A stretch of DNA of 60,514 bases, from positions 1 through 60,514 of the IMG/VR virus record IMGVR_UViG_3300025483_000009. The stretch is one strand, 5' to 3'. Both the position numbers and the translations under genes were made by a program. The DNA is from a virus. Position 1 is the stretch's first letter. Each line of letters opens with the position of its first letter. The notes beneath the pieces were generated by a model that was not told the origin of the DNA, did not search any database, and saw only the letters and a program-made list of their open reading frames with translations. Below are positions 34,345-41,418 of this stretch, one piece after another.

Positions 34345-34745
34345 CTATTAATTTTGACCGTTATGAAGAATTTGTTTCAGCAGTTACTTCAGACGCTTCT
34401 ACAAACTTTGTTGATTTCGCTGACCGTATTGGTGATCTGGATCGACAAGGTGCCAATATTGAGAGACTTCTTACTGCTGGTGTTGGAATTAATGCTGAGG
34501 GTGGTGAGTTCCTTGAGATCATTAAAAAAATGGTTTTCCAAGGCAAACCCTGGAACGAAGATAATCGTGAGCATCTTATCATTGAGTTGGGTGATGTCAT
34601 GTGGTATGTTGCTCAAGCATGTATGGCACTAGAAGTGTCTTTCGATGAAGTTATCGAACGCAATGTCAAGAAACTTGAGAAGCGTTATCCTGGTGGTTCC
34701 TTTGAGATCCGCCGATCTGAAGTTCGCGCAGCAGGTGACCGATGA
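34341..34745 (+). CDS. mazG: MazG nucleotide pyrophosphohydrolase
   Basis: MazG hydrolyses nucleoside triphosphates; in cyanophages it prefers GTP and dGTP and has been proposed to alter host nucleotide or alarmone pools. The 134-residue protein has the metal-binding pattern EGGEFLEII (ExxE) near residue 53 and HLIIELGDVMWY (ExxD) near 79. ATG 34341 overlaps the gp41 stop. The C-terminal helix ends in a short basic tail. Confidence 0.92.
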   Translation: MTINFDRYEEFVSAVTSDASTNFVDFADRIGDLDRQGANIERLLTAGVGINAEGGEFLEIIKKMVFQGKPWNEDNREHLIIELGDVMWYVAQACMALEVSFDEVIERNVKKLEKRYPGGSFEIRRSEVRAAGDR

Positions 34746-35059
34746 CTGAACAACGACTGCTCTCTGAAGTAAACTTTATCCTATTCACCAAGGACTCTTG
34801 TGGTCCTTGTGGTCTGGTAAAGCGTTACTTCAACGCTCTCAAAGATGACCGCACTAAACTCATTCAGGAAGTTCAACTGGAAGACTTCAGTGATGAACCT
34901 ATCCCTGAAGAGAACCTTGCCATTGCTAAAAAGTATGGTGTGACTGCTACTCCTGTCTTGATTGTTACTGATGGGGACGGTAACCTGCTTGAAACCTATT
35001 CCAGCGGTATGCCTATCACCCAGAATATCCGTAAGTTGTGGACTAAGTACGGTGTATAG
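34742..35059 (+). CDS. Thioredoxin-like protein
   Basis: This 105-residue thioredoxin-fold protein has the redox motif CGPC (C20, C23) after FTKDS and a cis-proline loop VTATPVLIV near residue 73. The middle is longer and more acidic than in host thioredoxin. It may supply electrons to the phage ribonucleotide reductase (nrdA/nrdB lie downstream in the window), or modulate host enzymes. It overlaps mazG by 4 nt. Confidence 0.88.
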   Translation: MTEQRLLSEVNFILFTKDSCGPCGLVKRYFNALKDDRTKLIQEVQLEDFSDEPIPEENLAIAKKYGVTATPVLIVTDGDGNLLETYSSGMPITQNIRKLWTKYGV

Positions 35060-35255
35060 TTTCTGGATCCACCTAGTAGCATTCTTCCAAGTGGTTGTGA
35101 TGAACTGCATTCAACCTGTCAACTGGCAGTATTGTTACAGGGTGGACCAGTGGCTCTTGCCAGATCTGGTAGAAGGGTATAAGATATGGTCTGGAGAGAC
35201 CCACCCCTACCAAAATGAAAAAAACTACCTTAAAGACCTACCTCCCTCTAAATAG
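35052..35255 (+). CDS. Small membrane-anchored protein with GTG start
   Basis: This 67-residue protein starts at GTG 35052, 8 nt before the thioredoxin stop. One N-terminal membrane helix (YSFWIHLVAFFQVVVMNCI) is followed by NPVNW-like QPVNWQYCYRVDQWLLPDLV and an aromatic, charged tail. The other in-frame starts would bury it in the thioredoxin gene. The stop overlaps a late box. Function unknown; two Cys and many Trp/Tyr in the soluble part are notable. Confidence 0.5.
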   Translation: MYSFWIHLVAFFQVVVMNCIQPVNWQYCYRVDQWLLPDLVEGYKIWSGETHPYQNEKNYLKDLPPSK

Positions 35256-35274
35256 TTAGACGGGGGGTCTTTTT
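35232..35274 (+). terminator. Terminator hairpin enclosing a late promoter
   Basis: AAAGACC (35232-35238) pairs with GGTCTTT (35266-35272) through two further CC/GG steps, followed by T residues. The 5' arm is coding sequence of the small membrane protein. The loop contains TCTAAATA. Confidence 0.6.
35247..35254 (+). promoter_or_regulatory. Late-type box TCTAAATA before the 35-39 kb set
   Basis: TCTAAATA lies 23 nt before the 611-residue protein gene, at the spacing seen for gp3. It suggests the nucleotidyltransferase set is expressed late, not with replication genes. Confidence 0.45.
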
Positions 35275-35276
35275 AT

Positions 35277-37112
35277 ATGCCACAAGTAAGAGCTACCAAA
35301 CCAAAGATTGCTGGGAAGTATCCTCTGCAAATCAAATATAACTCCCAGGCACTTAATTCTTTCTATCAGACTCAAGCAGAACGAGTCTCGAATACGATTG
35401 ATATTAAGGATGTTGTTGAGAAGCATAATCTCTCTAGTAATGCAGAGACTCATGTTCAACCAGTTGATAATACAAATTCAACTGAGAAGATTAAGTCTGC
35501 ATGGGGTGTAAAGATTACAATCCACCATGCAAAGCATAGAAATTCTATCCTCAATAAAATATACAATGCTCTAGAAAGCAAAGCAGATGAGATTATTCTA
35601 GAGTATCAAAATTTCTTTGCAATGAACCTCTTAAATGTTGTAGTTAGAGGGTTCAAACTGACTAGGAATACTATCTGGTCTCAGGGATCCAATAGTATTT
35701 TCCTGGAGTGCGATGTGTTTGATGATGATGGTAATGTCACTGAGACATTTTATCCATATGCAATTTTTGCTAAGGGAAATGTCAAAGATCAGGGAGATCC
35801 GCATGAACTGATGACTGGTGCTTTGATTGCTATGGGTAGTATCATTCCAGTCGCCAACATTAATACAAAGGATTTAGTTGATAGGAATGCTGCATTAGAC
35901 AATATCACAAATCGAATTCATTCCTATCTTAGTGGTAGTTCTAAGATGGTTGGATGGAAAGAAGCAGAGAGAAAGTTGATCCCAGGTGATCATGTAAACC
36001 TTGCAAAGGCACTGTCTGTTTCTAACTATGTAAATTATTTGATGCAGAGAAACGCTGCTACTGTGGTTAAAGTCTATCAGACTGGTGCTGCATGGGATGC
36101 AGAGATTAGGCACCTTGAGGGTGGTGGTCCAGAGAAAGATCAACTGATTAAATCGTACAATTCTGCCGATCTGATAGTACATTTTGTAAAATCTAGGGTT
36201 AATTATTACTGGGGTCTTTCACTAAAGAAAAAGTCTGGAGCAAATGATGATCCAACCTTATTGAATAAACCATTGGTTGGTGAAGCTTCTAAGAGTGGTA
36301 AGCAAAAAGCAGGATATTTGTACTTAAAGGCACAAGGTAATGAGAAGCGAAACCTAATCAAGGCAGAAGATAATTTTTGGAAACAGGTATACATGGTCAA
36401 GAACGGACCAGCACCTGAGTTTCCTAGAGGTAAAAAATTTGGTGACAATGTAGAACCCACTAACTGGCCACCAGATAAACTACCAGTGAATTGGAAGCAA
36501 AGACTTGATAGTCAACTTGCAGACAATGAAAAGAATGCTGCTTTGACTGGTAGAGAGTTTAAAGGTGACAAGTATCCTACTAACTTTTTCTTTAAAGAGT
36601 TGGACATAGTGTTCAGACGAATCATGAGTGTTCCAGCAAACTTCAGAGAGTTTCTGGACCTTGCATTTAGATTTGACATTGATGATTATGTAAACAATCC
36701 ACACTTCTATTTCAGTCTTATCACTGGAACTGGTGATCTTAAGAATGGAAAGATTGTTGTGTCTAAGGTTGAGGAGAAAAGTAGTGCTTTGATGAAAGAA
36801 GTCTTTAATATTATGTTCAATAAAGGTGTCTCTAATCTTGGCAACCCATCTGCTGTTACTAGACCAGGCACCTTGGAACTGGAGACTACCAAGGGAAAGG
36901 TGCAGGCGTTCGCTTCCAATGCGACAGCTGCCAAACTGTTCTACACCATGTCCATTGACAACATGCCAGTGGTAAACTTAGAGGTGAGATACAAGGGTGC
37001 CATCACTTCATCGCCACAGTTCCAAGTCTTTATCACAACTGAGTTTAAGACTTACTACAAGCGAGCACAACAGATCCTAGAGGCAAAAGGAATCCGCACT
37101 GTCCTACAATGA
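35277..37112 (+). CDS. Unknown 611-residue protein, possibly a nuclease
   Basis: This is the largest unassigned protein in the window. Residues 272-320 contain WDAEIRHLEGG, then SADLIVHF (D298) and WGLSLKKKSG (K317-319), a D...xxK arrangement that resembles PD-(D/E)xK nuclease cores; this is pattern-level only. The middle (residues 340-430) is lysine/proline-rich, and the C-terminal region (VTRPGTLELETTKGKVQ) is beta-rich. It starts after a late box and overlaps the downstream nucleotidyltransferase gene by 4 nt, so the two probably function together. No signal peptide or membrane helix is seen. Confidence 0.85.
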   Translation: MPQVRATKPKIAGKYPLQIKYNSQALNSFYQTQAERVSNTIDIKDVVEKHNLSSNAETHVQPVDNTNSTEKIKSAWGVKITIHHAKHRNSILNKIYNALESKADEIILEYQNFFAMNLLNVVVRGFKLTRNTIWSQGSNSIFLECDVFDDDGNVTETFYPYAIFAKGNVKDQGDPHELMTGALIAMGSIIPVANINTKDLVDRNAALDNITNRIHSYLSGSSKMVGWKEAERKLIPGDHVNLAKALSVSNYVNYLMQRNAATVVKVYQTGAAWDAEIRHLEGGGPEKDQLIKSYNSADLIVHFVKSRVNYYWGLSLKKKSGANDDPTLLNKPLVGEASKSGKQKAGYLYLKAQGNEKRNLIKAEDNFWKQVYMVKNGPAPEFPRGKKFGDNVEPTNWPPDKLPVNWKQRLDSQLADNEKNAALTGREFKGDKYPTNFFFKELDIVFRRIMSVPANFREFLDLAFRFDIDDYVNNPHFYFSLITGTGDLKNGKIVVSKVEEKSSALMKEVFNIMFNKGVSNLGNPSAVTRPGTLELETTKGKVQAFASNATAAKLFYTMSIDNMPVVNLEVRYKGAITSSPQFQVFITTEFKTYYKRAQQILEAKGIRTVLQ

Positions 37113-38332
37113 CTAAGAACCTTCACCTAGAACACATTGAAGATCTGATGCTGATCGAAGGATCGGATGGCATTAAGAGATCGTTTGACTATATTGATGA
37201 TCTAGTAAAAACTTTCTCTGGAGCTCCAAAGAATAACCGTAAGATTTCTACTAAGTGGGATGGAGCACCTGCTATCTTTTGTGGTCCAGACCCAGCAGAT
37301 GGTAAGTTCTTTGTTGCCAAGAAAGGTATCTTCAATAAGAAACCTATCCTATTCAAAAGTATCGAAGAGATTGATGCTGGTGAGAGTCGCGTTGATCTTG
37401 CTAACACATTCAAGGCAGTTTACAGGGGTATGAAACCTCTGTATGACAAAGGTAAACTGAAAGATGTTGTGCAGGGTGACTTTCTATTTCATGCTGGCAC
37501 CAGACAAACCAAGGTTGTCATGGGAGAAAACTGTGTTCTGTTCAAACCACAGTTGATTGCATATTGCATCCCTGATCATGATGATCTGTATGATGCTGCT
37601 AAGAAGTGTAAGGTTTGTGTAGTTATTCATGCTAAGTATCCTGGCAATGGTGCTAAGACTGTTGCTGATTTGTCTGTAAACTTTGGTTTTGATGCGTCAC
37701 ACCTATCTACAGATGACTGTCTGATCATCAGTCCATTTACATCTGAACTTGGATCGAGTATGTCACTCACACCTAGTGAGAAATCTAAGTTGGTGAACTG
37801 GAAGCGTGCTGCTAGAAATCTTACACCCAAGGTAGCACCGTTTGTTGACATGATTGCACCTGAGCATACTGACAACATGGGTGTTGCATATCTACTGAAG
37901 CAATACTTTAATGCTAGGGTCAGGGAAGGACAGAAAATCACCAGTGCATCTAGATTTTATCAAGACTTTTGTGCCTGGTATGAGAATAAATTTAGGACAA
38001 AGTGGGAAGCACTAAAGAATCCTACAGCGATTACTAAATGGAAGAAAAAGTATTGCATCGGAAAGGCAATGCTGGTTGATAACAGGTCTGAGTTTATCAA
38101 CATGGTAGCCCTATATAATACGATCCAGAATATCAAGGGCATATTCATACCTAAGTTTGAAGCAGGAGAGAGGTTCAAAACTTTCTACTACAATGAGGAT
38201 GGAACTTATGAAGTTGGTGATCAGGAAGGTTATGTTGTTGTTAGGGAGTCAACGAACGCAGTAAAGATTGTTCAACGACTCGGTGGATTTAGCGAGAGAA
38301 ACTTCAATGAGATGAAGCGTTGGGCTAAATGA
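37109..38332 (+). CDS. KxDG nucleotidyltransferase (ligase-like; DUF6267-type)
   Basis: This 407-residue protein has the signature of covalent nucleotidyltransferases: ISTKWDGAPAIFCG, with K49 as expected adenylated lysine and D51-G52. QGDFLFHAG near residue 129 fits motif III-like, EGYVVVRE (373-380) fits motif IV and AVKIV (K386) motif V. It could be an RNA or DNA ligase or a capping-type enzyme. It is unlike T4 DNA ligase gp30 and Rnl1/Rnl2 outside the motifs. A helical region near 260-350 may be a substrate-binding domain. It is flanked by the 611-residue protein and an NMNAT-like gene with 4-nt overlaps. Confidence 0.8.
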   Translation: MTKNLHLEHIEDLMLIEGSDGIKRSFDYIDDLVKTFSGAPKNNRKISTKWDGAPAIFCGPDPADGKFFVAKKGIFNKKPILFKSIEEIDAGESRVDLANTFKAVYRGMKPLYDKGKLKDVVQGDFLFHAGTRQTKVVMGENCVLFKPQLIAYCIPDHDDLYDAAKKCKVCVVIHAKYPGNGAKTVADLSVNFGFDASHLSTDDCLIISPFTSELGSSMSLTPSEKSKLVNWKRAARNLTPKVAPFVDMIAPEHTDNMGVAYLLKQYFNARVREGQKITSASRFYQDFCAWYENKFRTKWEALKNPTAITKWKKKYCIGKAMLVDNRSEFINMVALYNTIQNIKGIFIPKFEAGERFKTFYYNEDGTYEVGDQEGYVVVRESTNAVKIVQRLGGFSERNFNEMKRWAK

Positions 38333-38895
38333 ACAGGAAAATCGTACTAGCATTCGGTAGATTTAATCCACCGACAATCGGACACGAAAAACTAATCGAA
38401 GCGTGTGCTACTGCAGCAAGGCAGCATGGGTGTGACTATAAAGTTTACATGAGTATCAAAGTTGATAAAGCAAAGAACCCTTTGCCCGCTGAAGAAAAAC
38501 TCTGGTTTATGAAACAGATGTTTCCCAATCATGCTGAGCATATCTTTGCTGATACTGATGTATCGAATCCGTTTTTGTTGCTAGAAATGTTCAACAAAGA
38601 GTATGATGAAGTTGTGTTTGTTGCTGGTTCTGATAGAGTCTCGAACTATGAGTCCCAGTTCAATAAACATATGAACGGACCTACTGCAACTTTCTATTAC
38701 AGTTCACTTATAATACAATCTTCGGGTGAGAGAGACCCTGACTCTGAGGGTGCTTCTGGTATGTCTGCTAGTAAGATGCGTGCAGCAGTCAAAGAAGGTG
38801 ATATAATATCTTTTAGAAAAGGTATACCAAAAACTTTAGGACGCGCAGAGATGCTGATGCTATACAATGCTGTACATGATGGGATGGGACTATGA
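38329..38895 (+). CDS. NMNAT/cytidylyltransferase-like nucleotidyltransferase
   Basis: This 188-residue alpha/beta phosphodiesterase-type nucleotidyltransferase has GRFNPPTIGHEKLI (residues 10-23) with the HxGH-like TIGH motif and the ISxxSTxxR-like GMSASKMR (144-151). It also has VAGSDR at 98-103. This matches nicotinamide-mononucleotide or phosphopantetheine adenylyltransferases, and related phage proteins (for example NadV/NatV systems) act in NAD synthesis. The exact substrate cannot be told from the sequence. It overlaps both neighbours by 4 nt. Confidence 0.85.
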   Translation: MNRKIVLAFGRFNPPTIGHEKLIEACATAARQHGCDYKVYMSIKVDKAKNPLPAEEKLWFMKQMFPNHAEHIFADTDVSNPFLLLEMFNKEYDEVVFVAGSDRVSNYESQFNKHMNGPTATFYYSSLIIQSSGERDPDSEGASGMSASKMRAAVKEGDIISFRKGIPKTLGRAEMLMLYNAVHDGMGL

Positions 38896-39101
38896 AAGAT
38901 TTTAAAAAACTTAGAGAGCAAGCGACAAGACAATCACATAGGCAAGCACCCTTGAAAGAAGGTGACTTTATTATGTCTTCTAGGACAGGTGATAAGGGAA
39001 CTATCCATCGGTCTGGTGTTAACTATGTGATTGCTATCACTGAGGATGGAAAAATGTTTCGTGAGTGGGTAAAGGATATTCGTCCTATAAATAAAGGATA
39101 G
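38892..39101 (+). CDS. Small KOW-like protein with CTS-like N-terminus
   Basis: This 69-residue basic protein begins MKDFKKLREQ, close to the capsid-targeting sequence of T4 internal proteins (MKTYQEFIAE). The rest, PLKEGDFIMSSRTGDKGTIHRSG and VIAITEDGKMFREWVKDI, forms a KOW/SH3-like beta barrel. The coupling to the nucleotidyltransferase genes suggests shared expression. If the N-terminus is a real targeting signal, gp21 would cleave it and the barrel would be packaged. Confidence 0.65.
   Translation: MKDFKKLREQATRQSHRQAPLKEGDFIMSSRTGDKGTIHRSGVNYVIAITEDGKMFREWVKDIRPINKG
39086..39093 (+). promoter_or_regulatory. Late promoter TATAAATA before the 39.1-kb genes
   Basis: A perfect TATAAATA box lies 29 nt upstream of the gene at 39122 and overlaps the end of the small KOW-like gene. 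It points to late expression of the following genes. Confidence 0.7.
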
Positions 39102-39121
39102 AAGATCTTCGACTTTAAACA

Positions 39122-39775
39122 ATGGATAAGCAGAGACCTGTTAATAAAATCGCTCATAATGATGCATACTCTGCGTCGCTGATGGAGATGTATACAAATT
39201 GGATGGGTGGAGATTGCTTCCAAGGTAGTCATATCCCTGAAGCATTTGAAGGTATGGATCCTCAGTCTCATGGTGCTGAGATTGAAGACACCACCAAAAA
39301 GAAGAAGGCAGTAAAGAAAGAAAAATCTGTCGCTGAAGATGTTGAGATTCTTGAGCGCGAAGAGTATGAAATCGATGGATTTACTTATGTCATTGAAAAG
39401 CAGAAAGGTCTAGATGGCAAGGCATGTTGGAAAGGATACAAACTTGCTGGCACCAAGAAGAAAGGTGGTAAGACTGTTGACAACTGCGTTAAGGCAGGTT
39501 TTGAACCCGAAGGCAACGAGCTTACCGAAAAGAAAGTACAGTGCCCAGAGTGCAAAGGATCTGGTTGCGGTCACTGTGATGACAAAGGATATCATCTCAA
39601 AGAATACTTTGAGAAAGAGAATGGTAAGATGGTGAATGAGAAGAAACTCGATCCAGTAGGTAAGGAAGATTCTGATATCGACAACGATGGTGATGCAGAT
39701 AAGTCTGATAAGTATCTACATGCTCGCCGTAAGAAAGTCGGTAAGATTGTTGCAATGTCGAAAAAGAAAAAATGA
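39122..39775 (+). CDS. Unknown virion-type protein with zinc finger and Asp-rich motif
   Basis: This 217-residue lysine-rich protein has three recognisable short modules. GKACWKGYKLAGTKKKGGKTV is followed by DNCVK. A DnaJ-like zinc finger CPECKGSGCGHC lies near residue 140. KEDSDIDNDGDADKSDKYL near 183-201 is an EF-hand/dockerin-like calcium loop. Such modules recur in marine phage proteins, some found in virions. It has a strong late promoter. Function is unknown. Confidence 0.75.
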   Translation: MDKQRPVNKIAHNDAYSASLMEMYTNWMGGDCFQGSHIPEAFEGMDPQSHGAEIEDTTKKKKAVKKEKSVAEDVEILEREEYEIDGFTYVIEKQKGLDGKACWKGYKLAGTKKKGGKTVDNCVKAGFEPEGNELTEKKVQCPECKGSGCGHCDDKGYHLKEYFEKENGKMVNEKKLDPVGKEDSDIDNDGDADKSDKYLHARRKKVGKIVAMSKKKK

Positions 39776-40155
39776 AAACATTCAAACAGTTCCGTGAGGA
39801 ATGTGAGTGTAAAGATAAGGAACGCAAAGTAAAGAAGGCAAAGAAAACTGTTGAGGTGATGCCAACTGTAAAGGATGGTCCATCAAGAGAGTATAGACCT
39901 ACAAAGTCTGAGTCTTTTGTTGGCAACTATCAAGGTCCCTTGTATGCAAGACATCCTGATCTGGTCATTGCGGAGAAAGCAGTCTCCAAAAAGCAACAGA
40001 AATTTATGGGTATGGTCCGAGCTGCTCAGAAGGGTGAGGGCGCGTCGTCGCCTGAGGTTGCCAAAGTTGCTTCCAGCATGAAGAAGAAAGATGTGAAAGA
40101 TTTTGCATCCACAAAACACAAAGGGTTGCCTGAAAAAAAGAAGGCAAAACAATAA
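39772..40155 (+). CDS. Basic protein with CTS-like N-terminus
   Basis: This 127-residue, very lysine-rich protein begins MKTFKQFREECECK, which matches the T4 capsid-targeting pattern MKTYQEFIAE at most key positions. The middle has SESFVGNYQGPLYARHPDL, and the C-terminus is basic helical (KKKDVKDFASTKHKGLPEKKKAKQ). A basic, CTS-bearing late protein is what an internal, DNA-associated, co-injected protein should look like. It overlaps the upstream gene by 4 nt. Confidence 0.65.
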   Translation: MKTFKQFREECECKDKERKVKKAKKTVEVMPTVKDGPSREYRPTKSESFVGNYQGPLYARHPDLVIAEKAVSKKQQKFMGMVRAAQKGEGASSPEVAKVASSMKKKDVKDFASTKHKGLPEKKKAKQ

Positions 40156-40158
40156 ATA
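40151..40158 (+). promoter_or_regulatory. Late promoter AATAAATA before the 40.2-kb gene
   Basis: AATAAATA overlaps the upstream stop codon and lies 25 nt before the small gene at 40183. It fits NATAAATA. Confidence 0.6.
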
Positions 40159-40182
40159 GTATGACTCATTGAGGCTCATACC

Positions 40183-40392
40183 ATGCTTGCATTTCTACTT
40201 CCACTCGCATCAAAAGTAATCTCTGTTGCTGTTGCCAAAATTCCTGAGAACGAAGAACTAGGTGAAAAGCTAGTTGAAATTTGTCTGCTAATCCTTAGCA
40301 AGGCAGTTAAACTAACCAAGACAGAGATGGACGATCAACTACTAGAGGTCGTCACTAAAGCAATTCAGGCACGCGAAGAAGCGGCTGAATGA
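40183..40392 (+). CDS. Small helical, partly hydrophobic protein, 69 residues
   Basis: It begins MLAFLLPLASKVISVAVAKIP, a short hydrophobic segment that may anchor to the membrane, followed by acidic and basic amphipathic helices (LVEICLLILSKAVKL and LLEVVTKAIQAREEAAE). The size and pattern are compatible with a small membrane-active protein such as a holin or antiholin-like factor, but no family is recognised. It is flanked by a late box and a terminator. Confidence 0.6.
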   Translation: MLAFLLPLASKVISVAVAKIPENEELGEKLVEICLLILSKAVKLTKTEMDDQLLEVVTKAIQAREEAAE

Positions 40393-40396
40393 TATC

Positions 40397-40424
40397 AGAG
40401 GGGGGACGCTAGTCCCCCTTCTTT
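40397..40424 (+). terminator. Terminator-like hairpin after the 40.2-kb gene
   Basis: GGGGGAC-GCTA-GTCCCCC forms a seven-pair GC stem, extended by four further pairs (one G-U). The T-tract is short and partly in the stem, so termination may be moderate. Confidence 0.75.
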
Positions 40425-40431
40425 ATAAATA
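40424..40431 (+). promoter_or_regulatory. Late promoter TATAAATA for the Ig-like protein
   Basis: A perfect TATAAATA directly follows the terminator hairpin and lies 33 nt before the ATG at 40464. Confidence 0.75.
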
Positions 40432-40463
40432 ATCGTAGTCACAGTATAACTTGGAGCGCATCA

Positions 40464-41054
40464 ATGTCTCTATACGGTAGAACTGACAGCAACGCCAATG
40501 TCACCAAGGCTAGCAGAGGCATTGCTGCATCCAGTCAAGCTAAAACAGTTGTCTTCGTTGATGAAACGGAAGCAGCACTCAAAGAAAATAAGGATCGTGG
40601 AATCAACGCTCCTGGATGGTGGTCGTATTACACCTACACCGATGGTTCTGGTGCAACTCGCCACAAAGCAGAGCACCTAGTCACTCTTGCTAATGCAGAT
40701 CTCAACACTAATGAGACTCAGAGTGACGACACTATTGCAGCAGATGTTCAAAACATCGTTACTATTTCTGTACAACCTGCAGATGCATCCGTAACAGCAC
40801 CTGCTGCTGGAACCTTCTCGGTTACTGCATCTGTCACGAGTGGTACAGGTACGATTGCATATCAGTGGCAACTCAGCACAGACAGTGGTGCTTCGTTCTC
40901 TGATATCGCTAGTGCAACATCTTCTTCTTACACCACCCCTGCAACCACTGCAGTAACACTTGACGAGAATGGATATCAGTACAGAGTCAAACTCACCACT
41001 GATACAGGTGCTGCTGAAGTAGTTTCTACCGCTGCTACGCTAACTGTTGCATAA
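40464..41054 (+). CDS. Virion protein with C-terminal Ig-like domain
   Basis: This 196-residue protein has two parts. The N-terminal roughly 90 residues (MSLYGRTDSNANVTKASRG, then GINAPGWWSYYTYTDGSG) recall a conserved cyanomyovirus structural protein. From about residue 98 an Ig-like domain begins (VTISVQPADASVTAPAAG, ATSYQWQ-type IAYQWQLSTDSG, YQYRVKLTT). Ig domains of this kind decorate capsids and tails and bind cell-surface sugars. It is expressed from a strong late promoter. Confidence 0.8.
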   Translation: MSLYGRTDSNANVTKASRGIAASSQAKTVVFVDETEAALKENKDRGINAPGWWSYYTYTDGSGATRHKAEHLVTLANADLNTNETQSDDTIAADVQNIVTISVQPADASVTAPAAGTFSVTASVTSGTGTIAYQWQLSTDSGASFSDIASATSSSYTTPATTAVTLDENGYQYRVKLTTDTGAAEVVSTAATLTVA

Positions 41055-41061
41055 TTTCTAA

Positions 41062-41418
41062 ATGAAATTTGATGAATTGAATCAGGATAATTGGATCCTC
41101 TTTGCTATTAAAAATTATGATAATCCTCAGTCAGTAACATACTCTGACTTTGAAGAGGATTTGAAACGCTTCAAGTATATCAAGAGGCTCCTTCGTAGAC
41201 ATGAGACTACGGGGGAGCTTCGTAAACACTTGATTCTAAATCATATTATATTATTGTATAATGTGTTCGGAGACGCAGCAACCCTGCTGCTCTTCTACAA
41301 GATCGAACCAGCATACTGGCCAGTCATTAAATCGTTCATGCTCTTTTTGAATAGATTACCTAAATCACTAAATAATGATATCGATCAAAATTGTCTCAGA
41401 GAGTTAGATCTAATATGA
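41062..41418 (+). CDS. Unknown 118-residue helical protein
   Basis: It begins MKFDELNQDNWILFAIKNYDNP and continues FKYIKRLLRRHE, HLILNHIILLYNVFGDAA and LLFYKIEPAYWPVIKSFMLFLN. It is nearly all helical, with hydrophobic runs that are probably buried. A protein with this pattern is common next to primase and structural genes in cyanophages (often labelled DUF7207). No function is established. It overlaps the next gene by 4 nt. Confidence 0.75.
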   Translation: MKFDELNQDNWILFAIKNYDNPQSVTYSDFEEDLKRFKYIKRLLRRHETTGELRKHLILNHIILLYNVFGDAATLLLFYKIEPAYWPVIKSFMLFLNRLPKSLNNDIDQNCLRELDLI

